42,705 nt of DNA from an uncultured Prevotella sp. (lineage in GTDB: Bacteria; Bacteroidota; Bacteroidia; Bacteroidales; Bacteroidaceae), in contig ONHE01000080.1 of the NCBI GenBank assembly GCA_900317545.1, forward strand, positions 1 through 42,705. Reading direction: 5' to 3'. The stretch's first letter is position 1; every line of letters begins with the position of its first letter. A model generated the notes under the pieces. The model was not told the origin of the DNA. It saw only the letters and a program-made list of their open reading frames with translations, and did no database searches. A program made the position numbers and the translations under genes. Shown in pieces: positions 8,177-15,832 of this stretch.

Positions 8177-9592
8177 ATGAAAAAAATTCTATATACCTTG
8201 ATTGTCATGCTGACGCTGGCATCATGTGATGACTACGTGGATATCATCCCGAAAGGAAAGACCATTCCTACAACCGTCGATGATTTTCAGAAACTGCTTG
8301 CCAATGGATCTTTTTCGACGTACGGGAGTCAATATGCTTTCACTGATGTTAACTTCAATGTGCCTTTCTTTGAGATCTACAGCGATGACTATAATGCTCC
8401 TCAGGATCCGGCAAACTCGGCCTATCAGACATTCAAAAACATACCAATGCTCTCCAATATGGTCAGCTGGGCCGACTATATCTATGGTGCGTCCGAGGAT
8501 GACAATATCTGGAATGGTCTCTATAAATCCATCTATGTGGTCAACTACGTGCTTGACCATATAGAAGATGCACAAGATGGCATCTCCGCAAAGCGGAATG
8601 AAGTGAAGGGACAAGCACTCGTGCACCGCGCTATGAATTATTTTCTGCTGACAAACCTATACGCCAAACAGTATAATGCACAGACTTCAGCAAGCGACTT
8701 GAGTGTTCCAATGATGCTGCACGCCGATGTCAATGCCCATTTAGCACGTGCCACGGTTCAGGAAGTGTATGACCAGATACTCAAAGACCTCAATGAAGCC
8801 ATCAGCATCATGCAGGTCAAGGTTCCGAAATTCAATAATATTCCCGGACTGGCCACAGCCTATGCCCTGCGTGCCCGTGTCTACTTGTGGCAGCAGAACT
8901 ATGACAAGGCGTATGAAGATGCTACCCAATCACTCACCATGCGTAACACTTTGCTCGACTATAACACGCTTCAGCCCAATCTTCCCGGCATTCCGGCCTA
9001 TGGAATCAGGGGCTATGACATGTCTGTAGAGACCAATCCGGAGATACTCTATTCACGTTACTGCACCGAATATTTGCACGAAGGATTTTCTGAAAACATG
9101 CTTTCGATCATCGATAAAGCCAATGATCTGCGCTATAAGCTGTTCATCGGCACTCTCCCAGAATCCGGATTGACCGAGCCCTCACTATGGATACGCCATC
9201 ATCATTCGGGCATTGACATCTCTGAAGTATGGCTCATGAAAGCTGAAACGGCATTAAGAAAATCTTCATCCAATATAAATGAATCGCTCGAAGCACTCAA
9301 CACATTGAGAAAAAACCGCTATGCGGCCGCAACTTATCATGATTTTAAAACATCCAACAGTCAGGAATTACTGCAGGAGATACTGAAGGAACGCCGTCGG
9401 GAGATTATCTTCACGGAGATGGCATTCATCGATCACAAACGCCAGAATGCTGATCCAAGCACTGCCAGACCTATGCAACGCAATGTCTGGGGACAGACTT
9501 ACACCATGCCGGTTGATGATCCCCACTGGCAATTAGCAATTCCTTTGAACGTGTTGGGTTTAAATCCACTATTAATACAGAATGAACGTTAA
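8177..9592 (+). CDS. SusD/RagB-family outer-membrane lipoprotein
   Basis: A 471-residue partner of the preceding SusC, which ends 11 bp upstream. The start is ATG at 8177, because it gives a clean lipoprotein signal, MKKILYTLIVMLTLASC, with lipidated Cys17. The open frame extends further upstream only through the SusC tail. The family architecture is visible: an N-terminal segment DYVDIIPKGKTIPTTVDDFQ, TPR-like helices in the middle (AYALRARVYLWQQNYDKAYE) and the C-terminal segment LKERRREIIFTEMAFIDHKR. SusD acts as a surface lid that hands ligand to the SusC barrel. The C-terminus is slightly shorter than in glycan-type SusD proteins such as the one at 18938. Confidence 0.93.
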   Translation: MKKILYTLIVMLTLASCDDYVDIIPKGKTIPTTVDDFQKLLANGSFSTYGSQYAFTDVNFNVPFFEIYSDDYNAPQDPANSAYQTFKNIPMLSNMVSWADYIYGASEDDNIWNGLYKSIYVVNYVLDHIEDAQDGISAKRNEVKGQALVHRAMNYFLLTNLYAKQYNAQTSASDLSVPMMLHADVNAHLARATVQEVYDQILKDLNEAISIMQVKVPKFNNIPGLATAYALRARVYLWQQNYDKAYEDATQSLTMRNTLLDYNTLQPNLPGIPAYGIRGYDMSVETNPEILYSRYCTEYLHEGFSENMLSIIDKANDLRYKLFIGTLPESGLTEPSLWIRHHHSGIDISEVWLMKAETALRKSSSNINESLEALNTLRKNRYAAATYHDFKTSNSQELLQEILKERRREIIFTEMAFIDHKRQNADPSTARPMQRNVWGQTYTMPVDDPHWQLAIPLNVLGLNPLLIQNER

Positions 9593-9602
9593 ACCATCAA
9601 AA

Positions 9603-10961
9603 ATGAAAACAAGAACCATCTTAATGACAGTCTTGATGCTGTCGAGTTATCTGATGCCGGTCTCTGCACAAAAGGCTCAGTTTACCGGAAAAATCATTGG
9701 GCTCAACAAGAACAGCCATGTTAATCTCTTGGATGTTGCTCATCCTAACGACTTAGTCCCCATTCAGGTGGGTGCTGACGGCAGTTTCCGGTTCGAGCTG
9801 GATGCCGATGAGCCATTGACACGTTATGTCTACATTGACAATCCGAAGTCTGGATTCAAGTTTTATGCCGAAAAAGGAATGAAGGCAGACATGCAGGTGG
9901 AGCTGAAGAAAGATGTCATGCAAGGCCAAGAGTACACGCGTTGCGATGTCACATACACAGGCGATTACAAAGACGCATTTGATTTTCTGACCGAAGGAGA
10001 ATTTTTTGAGCATGCACAAAATCCCGTTTTACAGAAGTATATGGGCAAAGCCAACTCTTTTGGAGAGTTTCGTGAATACTTCAGATATAAATTAGATCAG
10101 CTGGAAGGCAAGCTGATGATAATTAAAAATCCTGTCTTCCGCAAATGGATGAAGGATGACTACGAGCAGAAATTCAGGCGTGCCCTCGGTTGGTATACCG
10201 AATGCGGAAGTCGTGCAGATTCCACTTTGACAGCCTGGATGGAAACACTCGATCGCAATGGAAATGCCGATGAGGCAGCCACTTATATCAGTTTCTATAA
10301 GAAATTCATGGTTCCTGAAGGACAAGACCAAAGCCTAACCCTCTTCAAAAATATCAATTCACTGATCAATAACCAGCAGATCGTATCCTCAATCGCTGAT
10401 TCTGAGATCGAAGAAGTCATCAAGAACGCGCCTGAAAACATCACTCAGGTGTTTGAGGCCTATCGTGCCTTAATTCCGAATCGTACTGTTCCGGCGAACA
10501 TACAGGCTCTTTATGATCACTATAAGAATCTTGTACCCAGTGCAAAGGCTGCAGATTTCGACATGTATGACATGAAGGGAAAGCGCGTGATGCTGTCTGA
10601 TCTGAAAGGAAAAGCGGTCTACATCGACTGCTGGGCTACGTGGTGCGGGCCCTGCAAGATGGAAACGCCTCACATGGCCAAGCTATATGAGCACTATAAA
10701 AACAACAAGAAGATCATGCTGGTGAGCATCAGTCTTGACGCCAAGACAAAGCCTTGGATTGCCATGCTGAATAAAGACAAACCCGGATGGCCGCAATATA
10801 TTGTCAAGAATGACTTCAATAGCACGCTCTGCACCAATTATAACATCGACGCCATTCCACGCTTCATGATGTTCGACAGTGAAGGACGAATTGTCAGTCT
10901 GAATGCTCCGCGTCCCTCAAATCCAGACATTATCAGTTGGATAGACAGCCATTTGAAATAG
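9603..10961 (+). CDS. TlpA-like thiol-disulfide protein with N-terminal DUF4369-like domain
   Basis: A 452-residue exported protein. ATG at 9603 is preferred over the in-frame ATG at 9582: the latter overlaps the SusD stop, and the former starts the signal peptide directly (MKTRTILMTV, cut after VSAQ). Residues 25-125 look like the DUF4369 beta domain common in Bacteroidota thioredoxin-like proteins. A helical linker follows. From about 310 comes a thioredoxin fold with the redox motif WCGPC (Cys348 and Cys351) and the cis-proline region DAIPRF. It should act in the periplasm on disulfides. As third gene of the FecR-SusC-SusD operon it suggests a cysteine- or thiol-containing substrate, but that is inference. 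Confidence 0.88.
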   Translation: MKTRTILMTVLMLSSYLMPVSAQKAQFTGKIIGLNKNSHVNLLDVAHPNDLVPIQVGADGSFRFELDADEPLTRYVYIDNPKSGFKFYAEKGMKADMQVELKKDVMQGQEYTRCDVTYTGDYKDAFDFLTEGEFFEHAQNPVLQKYMGKANSFGEFREYFRYKLDQLEGKLMIIKNPVFRKWMKDDYEQKFRRALGWYTECGSRADSTLTAWMETLDRNGNADEAATYISFYKKFMVPEGQDQSLTLFKNINSLINNQQIVSSIADSEIEEVIKNAPENITQVFEAYRALIPNRTVPANIQALYDHYKNLVPSAKAADFDMYDMKGKRVMLSDLKGKAVYIDCWATWCGPCKMETPHMAKLYEHYKNNKKIMLVSISLDAKTKPWIAMLNKDKPGWPQYIVKNDFNSTLCTNYNIDAIPRFMMFDSEGRIVSLNAPRPSNPDIISWIDSHLK

Positions 10962-10987
10962 CAAAACTACTTTCTGAATACTTCATC

Positions 10988-11025
10988 AATATCCTGTGCA
11001 ATCGGCTTGCATAGGATATTTTTTT
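10988..11025 (+). terminator. Rho-independent terminator of the fecR-susC-susD-tlpA operon
   Basis: AATATCCTGTGCA (10988-11000) pairs with TGCATAGGATATT (11008-11020) across a 7-nt loop. This gives 13 base pairs with one G-U, and T residues run from 11019 to 11025. It lies 27 bp after the TlpA stop. The opposite strand has no T run after the stem, so it does not serve nadA. Confidence 0.9.
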
Positions 11026-11159
11026 ATGATTCCGTATTTGCAGGGGCATCGTTCAACAATCCGCGTGACCGCAGAGACCACTGACGGATGGCGCATCCGG
11101 GCGTGAAAACGATGCCACACTGCCCGGAAGGCGGCAAGTGAGACCTGCTCCGCCGGTGC

Positions 11160-12149
11160 CTAACTCAGACTGAGCATGCGCTCGATGGGCTTCACGGCTT
11201 CGGCTGCGATATCGGCCGGCACTTCCACCTGCGGCCATTCATATTTCAACGTGTTGTAGATCTTAGCCACGGTGTTCATCTTCATGAACTCGCATTCGTT
11301 GCAGTGGCAGCCCAATCCGCCTTCACTCACCTCGGGAGGAACGGGATAAAAGGCCGTGCCGGGACACGTGCGCTCCATCTCATGCAGAATTCCGGCCTCC
11401 GTGGCCACGATGTATTCCTCCTCGGGATGCTGCTGGGCATACTTCAGCATGACGGCTGTGGAGCCCTTGACATCGGCCAATGCAAGTACCGGAGCCTTGC
11501 ACTCGAGATGGGCCATGACCAATGCACGCGGATGAAGGGCCTTCAACCGCACGATCTCCTCTACCGAAAACTTCTCATGCACATGGCATCCGCCCGGCCA
11601 GAGGAGCATGTCCCGACCCGTCACCGAATTGATGTAGTTGCCCAAGTTGTAGTCGGGACCGAAGATGAGTTTCTCGTCTGCCGGAAACGAAGCGATCACC
11701 CGTTCGGCGTTGCCGCTTGTGACGACCACGTCGGTGAGGGCCTTCACGGCAGCCGTCGTGTTGACATACGACACGACCTTGTATCCCGGGTGAGCTTCCT
11801 TATAGCGTTTCAGGTCTTCGGCACGGCACGAGTCGGCGAGCGAGCAGCCTGCGTTGAGATCCGGACAGAGCACCGTCTTCGAGGGCGAGAGCAGCTTGCA
11901 GGTCTCGGCCATGAAGTGTACGCCGCACATGACCATGATCTGCGCCTCCGTGCGTGCAGCCTCCCGGGCCAGTGCGAGCGAGTCTCCGACGAAGTCGGCC
12001 AAGTCCTGTATCTCACCCACCGTATAGTAATGGGCGAGGATGATGGCATTCTTCTCACGGCACAAGCGCCTTATTTCCGCCTTCAGATCAAGTGTCCGGT
12101 CCACCGGTTCATCAATGAAGCCCTGTTCAATCCATTCTTTTTTTACCAT
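11160..12149 (-). CDS. nadA: Quinolinate synthase
   Basis: A 329-residue NadA, which condenses iminoaspartate and dihydroxyacetone phosphate to quinolinate in NAD synthesis using an oxygen-sensitive [4Fe-4S] cluster. Family signatures are AIILAHYYTVGEIQDLADFV (35-54), MCGVHFMAET (74-83), SYVNTTAAVKA (127-137) and CNECEFMKMNT (283-293). The three likely cluster cysteines are C75, C217 (AHLEC) and C286. The length fits the short NadA type. The gene stands alone here. nadB and nadC are not in the window, although nadA and nadB often sit together. Upstream is the DnaA-box region. No TAnnTTTG promoter is obvious, but the 45 bp before the start are extremely AT-rich. Confidence 0.96.
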   Translation of the reverse strand: MVKKEWIEQGFIDEPVDRTLDLKAEIRRLCREKNAIILAHYYTVGEIQDLADFVGDSLALAREAARTEAQIMVMCGVHFMAETCKLLSPSKTVLCPDLNAGCSLADSCRAEDLKRYKEAHPGYKVVSYVNTTAAVKALTDVVVTSGNAERVIASFPADEKLIFGPDYNLGNYINSVTGRDMLLWPGGCHVHEKFSVEEIVRLKALHPRALVMAHLECKAPVLALADVKGSTAVMLKYAQQHPEEEYIVATEAGILHEMERTCPGTAFYPVPPEVSEGGLGCHCNECEFMKMNTVAKIYNTLKYEWPQVEVPADIAAEAVKPIERMLSLS

Positions 12150-12258
12150 GATATGATTATTTTTATATCTTTACTTTATTTTTTTATAAAAGTCAATGAG
12201 GTGTATGATAGGCCGTTGAAAAGTGCAAAACTTTCTGCTGAAAAACTTGCAGAATTCA

Positions 12259-12530
12259 ATATCCACATCGTACGGGCGTTTATCCACAGTGGTTTTGAAT
12301 AACGAAATGCTGTCAGTCAGCAAGATAGATGACTTATCCACAACCTGCGCTTTTGGTGCAAAGATAATAAGTTTATATCTTTTTCGGGTTGAAAACGGTG
12401 GAAAAATGCGAGATAGAGACGTGGAAAAGTGGTTGATTTCCACATTTCCGACCGGGCGGAATGGGGGCTGTGGAAAAGTCGCAGGTTATCCCCGGCGTTT
12501 TCCACAGGGTTATCCACAGTTTTTTCCACA
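12259..12530. other. Cluster of DnaA boxes: candidate replication origin (oriC)
   Basis: Three perfect DnaA boxes TTATCCACA occur at 12280-12288, 12334-12342 and 12510-12518. One-mismatch boxes lie at 12259-12267 (ATATCCACA), 12498-12506 and 12522-12530 (TTTTCCACA) and, on the other strand, 12469-12477 (TGTGGAAAA). Weaker forms occur at 12436 and 12486. AT-rich stretches that could unwind lie at 12150-12193 and 12358-12385. The whole 489-bp gap between nadA and the GT9 gene holds no credible gene. Gene directions on the two sides do not point away from this site, which counts against it, so the call is likely but not certain. Confidence 0.65.
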
Positions 12531-12638
12531 TCCTGATGTGTGGTCAAAAGCATAAACCTTCGACCATGAGACCATCTCGGAGGCGCGTTGGGCGCATTCG
12601 GATGGGCTGAGAGGAAAGAAAGGATAGTGAAAGCGAAA

Positions 12639-13715
12639 CTATGCTTCCGCTGCAGTCGAAGTCTTCGGCGTGCGGAGCACAGCTTCCACCTTTTCGATGA
12701 TCTGTTCGGGTTTGATCTGATAAAGGCAAGCCAGATCGCCGCGCTCACATTTCTTGTTGCCATAGATCGAGCATGGTCGGCAGGGCAGACTGACTTGCAC
12801 GGCGTGGTCGCGCGACTGATTCCAGCCCATGAATCCGCCGTAAGGGTGGGTGGCGCCCCATATACTCACGACAGGCGTACCAACGACGGAGGCCAAGTGC
12901 ATGTTGGCACTGTCCATGGAGATCATCACGTCCAAATGGCTCATGAGAATCAGTTCTTCGGACAGGCCGTTGAGGATGGCGGAAGCGTTGACACACTGCT
13001 GATGGTCCGCAGCAATCTCATCGAGCAGCTTCCGCTCTCGTTGGCCACCTCCAAAGAGGAAGATACGACACGAAGGATGATTTTTCGCCAGCTGCGCAAT
13101 GACTTTCTTCATCAGCTCTATCGGGTATATTTTTCCCGGATGAGCAGCAAACGGTGCCACGCCGATCCATTGCTGGAACAACTTCTTGTCACTTACGCGG
13201 CCTTCAAGCAGTCGCAGATTGCCTCCTGAAGGCGGGAAGATCGAAGTGAATTCGAGGTGAATGGGATAGCCGAGCTCGTCCAGTACGTCGGCATAATTAT
13301 GAAAACTCGAGGGCAAGGGACGGAATACCTTCGCCGTGTTGCGTATCAGCCGGTGTTTCTCCACTCTGCGCTTGTTGATGTGGGCCACGCGAAATTGACT
13401 CACATTGAACCGCATCCGGAGATAATTAGTGCGCAGCACGTTGTGCATGTCGGCCACTGCGGTGAAGTTTTTGGCCAGCAGTCGGCGGTAGAGTGCATTG
13501 AGCCCCGAGATCCCTTTGTATTCTTTGTTGACGTCGGCTTCCATAAATCCGACGTTCGGACGAAGGTTCTCAAAGAACGGGCGGGCAAAGGGTCGGCTCA
13601 GAACCGTGATTCTGAGCGCTGGATACTGCGTGGCCAGCGAGTAGACAACGGGCACTAACATGGCCACATCACCCATGGCTGAGAACCGCATGATCAGTAT
13701 ATGATCTGTCTTCAT
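12639..13715 (-). CDS. Glycosyltransferase family 9 (heptosyltransferase-like)
   Basis: A 358-residue GT9-family protein, the family of ADP-heptose:LPS heptosyltransferases that build the lipopolysaccharide core at the cytoplasmic face of the inner membrane. The N-terminal Rossmann domain starts with ILIMRFSAMGDVAMLVPVV (6-24), the family's G-D-V/I motif. The C-terminal nucleotide-sugar domain includes WIGVAPFAAHPGKIYP, the loop IFLFGGGQRE, the D-S-A-N motif SMDSANMHLASVVGTPVVSI and the ending SIYGNKKCERGDLACLYQI, with a small cysteine cluster. It follows the DUF4254 gene by 19 bp in one operon, a pairing that is common in Bacteroidota. The exact sugar and acceptor are unknown. Confidence 0.9.
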   Translation of the reverse strand: MKTDHILIMRFSAMGDVAMLVPVVYSLATQYPALRITVLSRPFARPFFENLRPNVGFMEADVNKEYKGISGLNALYRRLLAKNFTAVADMHNVLRTNYLRMRFNVSQFRVAHINKRRVEKHRLIRNTAKVFRPLPSSFHNYADVLDELGYPIHLEFTSIFPPSGGNLRLLEGRVSDKKLFQQWIGVAPFAAHPGKIYPIELMKKVIAQLAKNHPSCRIFLFGGGQRERKLLDEIAADHQQCVNASAILNGLSEELILMSHLDVMISMDSANMHLASVVGTPVVSIWGATHPYGGFMGWNQSRDHAVQVSLPCRPCSIYGNKKCERGDLACLYQIKPEQIIEKVEAVLRTPKTSTAAEA

Positions 13716-13734
13716 GATAGGAACCGTGATCGGA

Positions 13735-14343
13735 TCATTGTTTCTTCTGATAGAGGATGGGATTGGTTGCCGGATCGTTATACATCTTCATCTGGCGATA
13801 GACCTTCATATATTTTCGCCCGGCCTCGATGTCTTCAAGTAGCTGGTCAATGGCTAAGCTGAGGTCCTTTTGCTGTTCGAGAAGCACGTTGAGCTTCATC
13901 CGGCATTTCTCCCGATGCTCGTCGGAGGCGTCGGTGCGTTCTGTCTGCTCGTTCATGTGATAGATTTTGAGGGCGAGAATGGACAGCCGGTCCACGGCCC
14001 AGGCCGGACTCTCAGTGTTGATGCGTGCATCCGGAGCGACCGAGACATCCGAGTACTTCTGGCGGAAGTATGAATCGATCTGCTCGACGAGGTCTGTCCG
14101 GTCTTGGTTGGAGCGGTCTATGCGTCGCTTGAGCGACAGTGCCTCGAGCGGATCGATGTGCGGATCGCGGATGATATCTTCCAAGTGCCACTGCACGGTG
14201 TCAATCCAGCACTTCAGATAGAGTCGGTTTTCGATGGAGTTGCTGTCGTAGGGGTTGCTGATGGTGGCATCAATGTCATCGGTGATGTGATAGTCTCTGA
14301 TGACCTGACGGAAGATTTGATTGCATTGTTCGGTAAAAGACAT
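13735..14343 (-). CDS. DUF4254 family protein
   Basis: A 202-residue soluble, highly charged helical protein of the DUF4254 family, which has no assigned function. The frame opens at a TTG (14370), but that codon overlaps the -7 element. ATG at 14343 is therefore chosen and gives MSFTEQCNQIFRQVIRDYH, a normal family start. Conserved-looking parts are NRLYLKCWIDTVQWHLEDII and PAWAVDRLSILALKIYHM. The C-terminus is rich in Lys, Tyr and Met. It is the first gene of an operon with the GT9 transferase, which suggests a role in cell-surface polysaccharide assembly. No transmembrane segment or signal peptide is visible. Confidence 0.88.
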   Translation of the reverse strand: MSFTEQCNQIFRQVIRDYHITDDIDATISNPYDSNSIENRLYLKCWIDTVQWHLEDIIRDPHIDPLEALSLKRRIDRSNQDRTDLVEQIDSYFRQKYSDVSVAPDARINTESPAWAVDRLSILALKIYHMNEQTERTDASDEHREKCRMKLNVLLEQQKDLSLAIDQLLEDIEAGRKYMKVYRQMKMYNDPATNPILYQKKQ

Positions 14344-14367
14344 GTCTTCATATTTTGATTTATGTTG

Positions 14368-14398
14368 CAAATATAGTTAATTTATTTCTATCCGCAAG
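14368..14398 (-). promoter_or_regulatory. Promoter of the DUF4254-GT9 operon
   Basis: On the minus strand a -33-like CTTG (14395-14398) is followed after 19 nt by TATATTTG (14368-14375), the Bacteroidota -7 element. The ATG at 14343 is 24 nt downstream. Confidence 0.7.
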
Positions 14399-14491
14399 AG
14401 TTTTCCGTTTTTAGTTTGTATTTTCTCCGCGGCTGCAACAATTTGCGTTTTTCAGTTTTTCAGTTTATGAGTAATGATTCCGCATCGAAGC

Positions 14492-14590
14492 GCAGGGGTG
14501 GACCTTGTGCCCGTCCGCAAGTGGCGATCCTTCCCTGATCCCATTCCATTCCTACCGTAGGGGCGGATCGGCGTATCCGTCCGCAAGGGA
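14492..14590. repeat. Two-hairpin intergenic repeat, copy 2
   Basis: Same orientation and layout as 2704-2801. The left part reads GGTGGACCTTGTGCCCGTCC (14496-14515), with the hairpin weakened by changes. The right part, around 14558-14584, is almost identical to copy 1 and contains TACCGTAGGGGCGGATCGGC. The middle differs. It lies in the 550-bp gap between the DUF4254 gene and the fructokinase gene. The rest of that gap, apart from the 22-nt array, shows nothing I can identify. Confidence 0.75.
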
Positions 14591-14759
14591 TAAAAATATG
14601 GATTACAACATCCGTATATGATCTTTCGTATCCCGATCTACTATCCTCAAACCTCCCTCAACAGTATACATAGGCATGCAAGAATCCGTCATTCAACGTC
14701 CCACATTGCTCATTTCTCATACGCGCATCATGTTCCTCAAAATCCCGAAAATATCACCT

Positions 14760-14869
14760 CGGAAAACGATACGTGTCATCCGTCTGGCGCGGAGCTATCC
14801 TCCGGGCCGCCCAAACGATAGCTCCGGGCCGCCCGGAGCATAGCTTTTGACGGCCCAAAGCATAGCTCC
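14760..14869. repeat. 22-nt modular repeat array, copy 2 (five units)
   Basis: Units start at 14760, 14782, 14804, 14826 and 14848, all exactly 22 nt. The 9-nt blocks include GGGCCGCCC twice (14804 and 14826). The 13-nt blocks include GGAGCTATCCTCC, AAACGATAGCTCC, GGAGCATAGCTTT and AAAGCATAGCTCC. The first unit is degenerate. The array ends about 25 bp from the fructokinase stop codon, so a fructokinase transcript could include it. Confidence 0.9.
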
Positions 14870-14893
14870 GCCAACACCTTAAATATCAATAAC

Positions 14894-15784
14894 TTATAAA
14901 GCACATTTGATTCGGTCGATGAATTCCTGTGGCAGGTGGGGCATGGCGCCGTGCTGCGTGCAGACGAAGGCACTCACGTCGACGGCCAACCGATGGGCTT
15001 CCACGAGGGGAAGACCGGCCAGCAGAGCCGCCACAAACGCTCCGGTGAACGAGTCGCCCGCACCTACGGTGTCTGCAACGGTCACCTTCGGTGTCGGGAG
15101 AAATGAGCGTTGACCCGGTGCAAACACGTAGGAGCCGTTCACGCCGCAGGTGAGCACGAGCATTTTCAGATTGTACTTGCCTAAGATGAGCCAGCATTTG
15201 TTCTCCATATCCAAGCCCGGATAGCCGAACATACGGCCGATCTGAACCAGCTCCTCATCGTTGATCTTCAGGATGTTGCATGCTTTGAGCGAGTCGCAGA
15301 TAACCTCTTTCGAATAGAAATGCTGCCGGAGGTTGATGTCCAAGACCTTCAGACAGTCCTTGGGTGTGGCATTCAGAAACTGCGCGATCGTCTTCCGCGA
15401 CACCTCATTGCGCTGTGCGAGCGTTCCGAAGCATACGGCTTGGCATGCCTTGGCGGCTTCTTCGATCTCCGGCGTATAGGGGATGTTGTCCCAGGCGACA
15501 CCTTCGCGGATGTCATAGGTGGGAACCCCGACTTCGTCGAGCGTCACCTGGACGGTGCCGGTGGGGTAATCGACACGCGGCATGATATAATGCAGCCCCT
15601 TCCCGTCAAATGCCTTCAGCGTGCGGTCGCCCAATTCGTCGTTGCCCACTGCGCTCACCGCGATGGCATCATGCCCGAACTGGCTGGCATGGAATGCAAA
15701 GTTGGCCGGTGCGCCGCCTAATTTCTCTCCGTCGGGAAGACAATCCCATAGGGCCTCTCCGAGTCCTGCAATCACTTTTTTCAT
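14894..15784 (-). CDS. Fructokinase (PfkB/ribokinase family)
   Basis: A 296-residue cytoplasmic sugar kinase. The N-terminal PfkB signature KLGGAPANFAFHASQFG (21-37) and the C-terminal signature DTVGAGDSFTGAF (238-250, catalytic base Asp244) are both intact. Context makes fructose to fructose-6-phosphate the likely reaction: it is the last gene of the fructan-use cluster, 48 bp after the MFS importer gene. The same kinase-importer pair occurs in the Bacteroides thetaiotaomicron fructan locus. No own promoter is visible, so it is probably transcribed with the importer from the promoter near 17059. Confidence 0.92.
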   Translation of the reverse strand: MKKVIAGLGEALWDCLPDGEKLGGAPANFAFHASQFGHDAIAVSAVGNDELGDRTLKAFDGKGLHYIMPRVDYPTGTVQVTLDEVGVPTYDIREGVAWDNIPYTPEIEEAAKACQAVCFGTLAQRNEVSRKTIAQFLNATPKDCLKVLDINLRQHFYSKEVICDSLKACNILKINDEELVQIGRMFGYPGLDMENKCWLILGKYNLKMLVLTCGVNGSYVFAPGQRSFLPTPKVTVADTVGAGDSFTGAFVAALLAGLPLVEAHRLAVDVSAFVCTQHGAMPHLPQEFIDRIKCAL

Positions 15785-15832
15785 TGTATTTCGTCTTTAT
15801 TGAATATCATTCTTTCATTTCTGTTTGATCTT

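Noticed and set aside
10962-11159. A small minus-strand gene downstream of nadA
   Set aside because: The open frame reaching from 11238 to 11053 overlaps the nadA 3' end in another frame and has an Arg/Ser-rich accidental composition.
11304-12302. 332-codon frame opposite nadA
   Set aside because: It is a shadow of nadA that runs on into the DnaA-box region; its sequence has no protein-like pattern.
12223-12555. 110-codon frame inside the DnaA-box cluster
   Set aside because: It starts with GTG and its product is a translation of the repeated TTATCCACA boxes; no family features.
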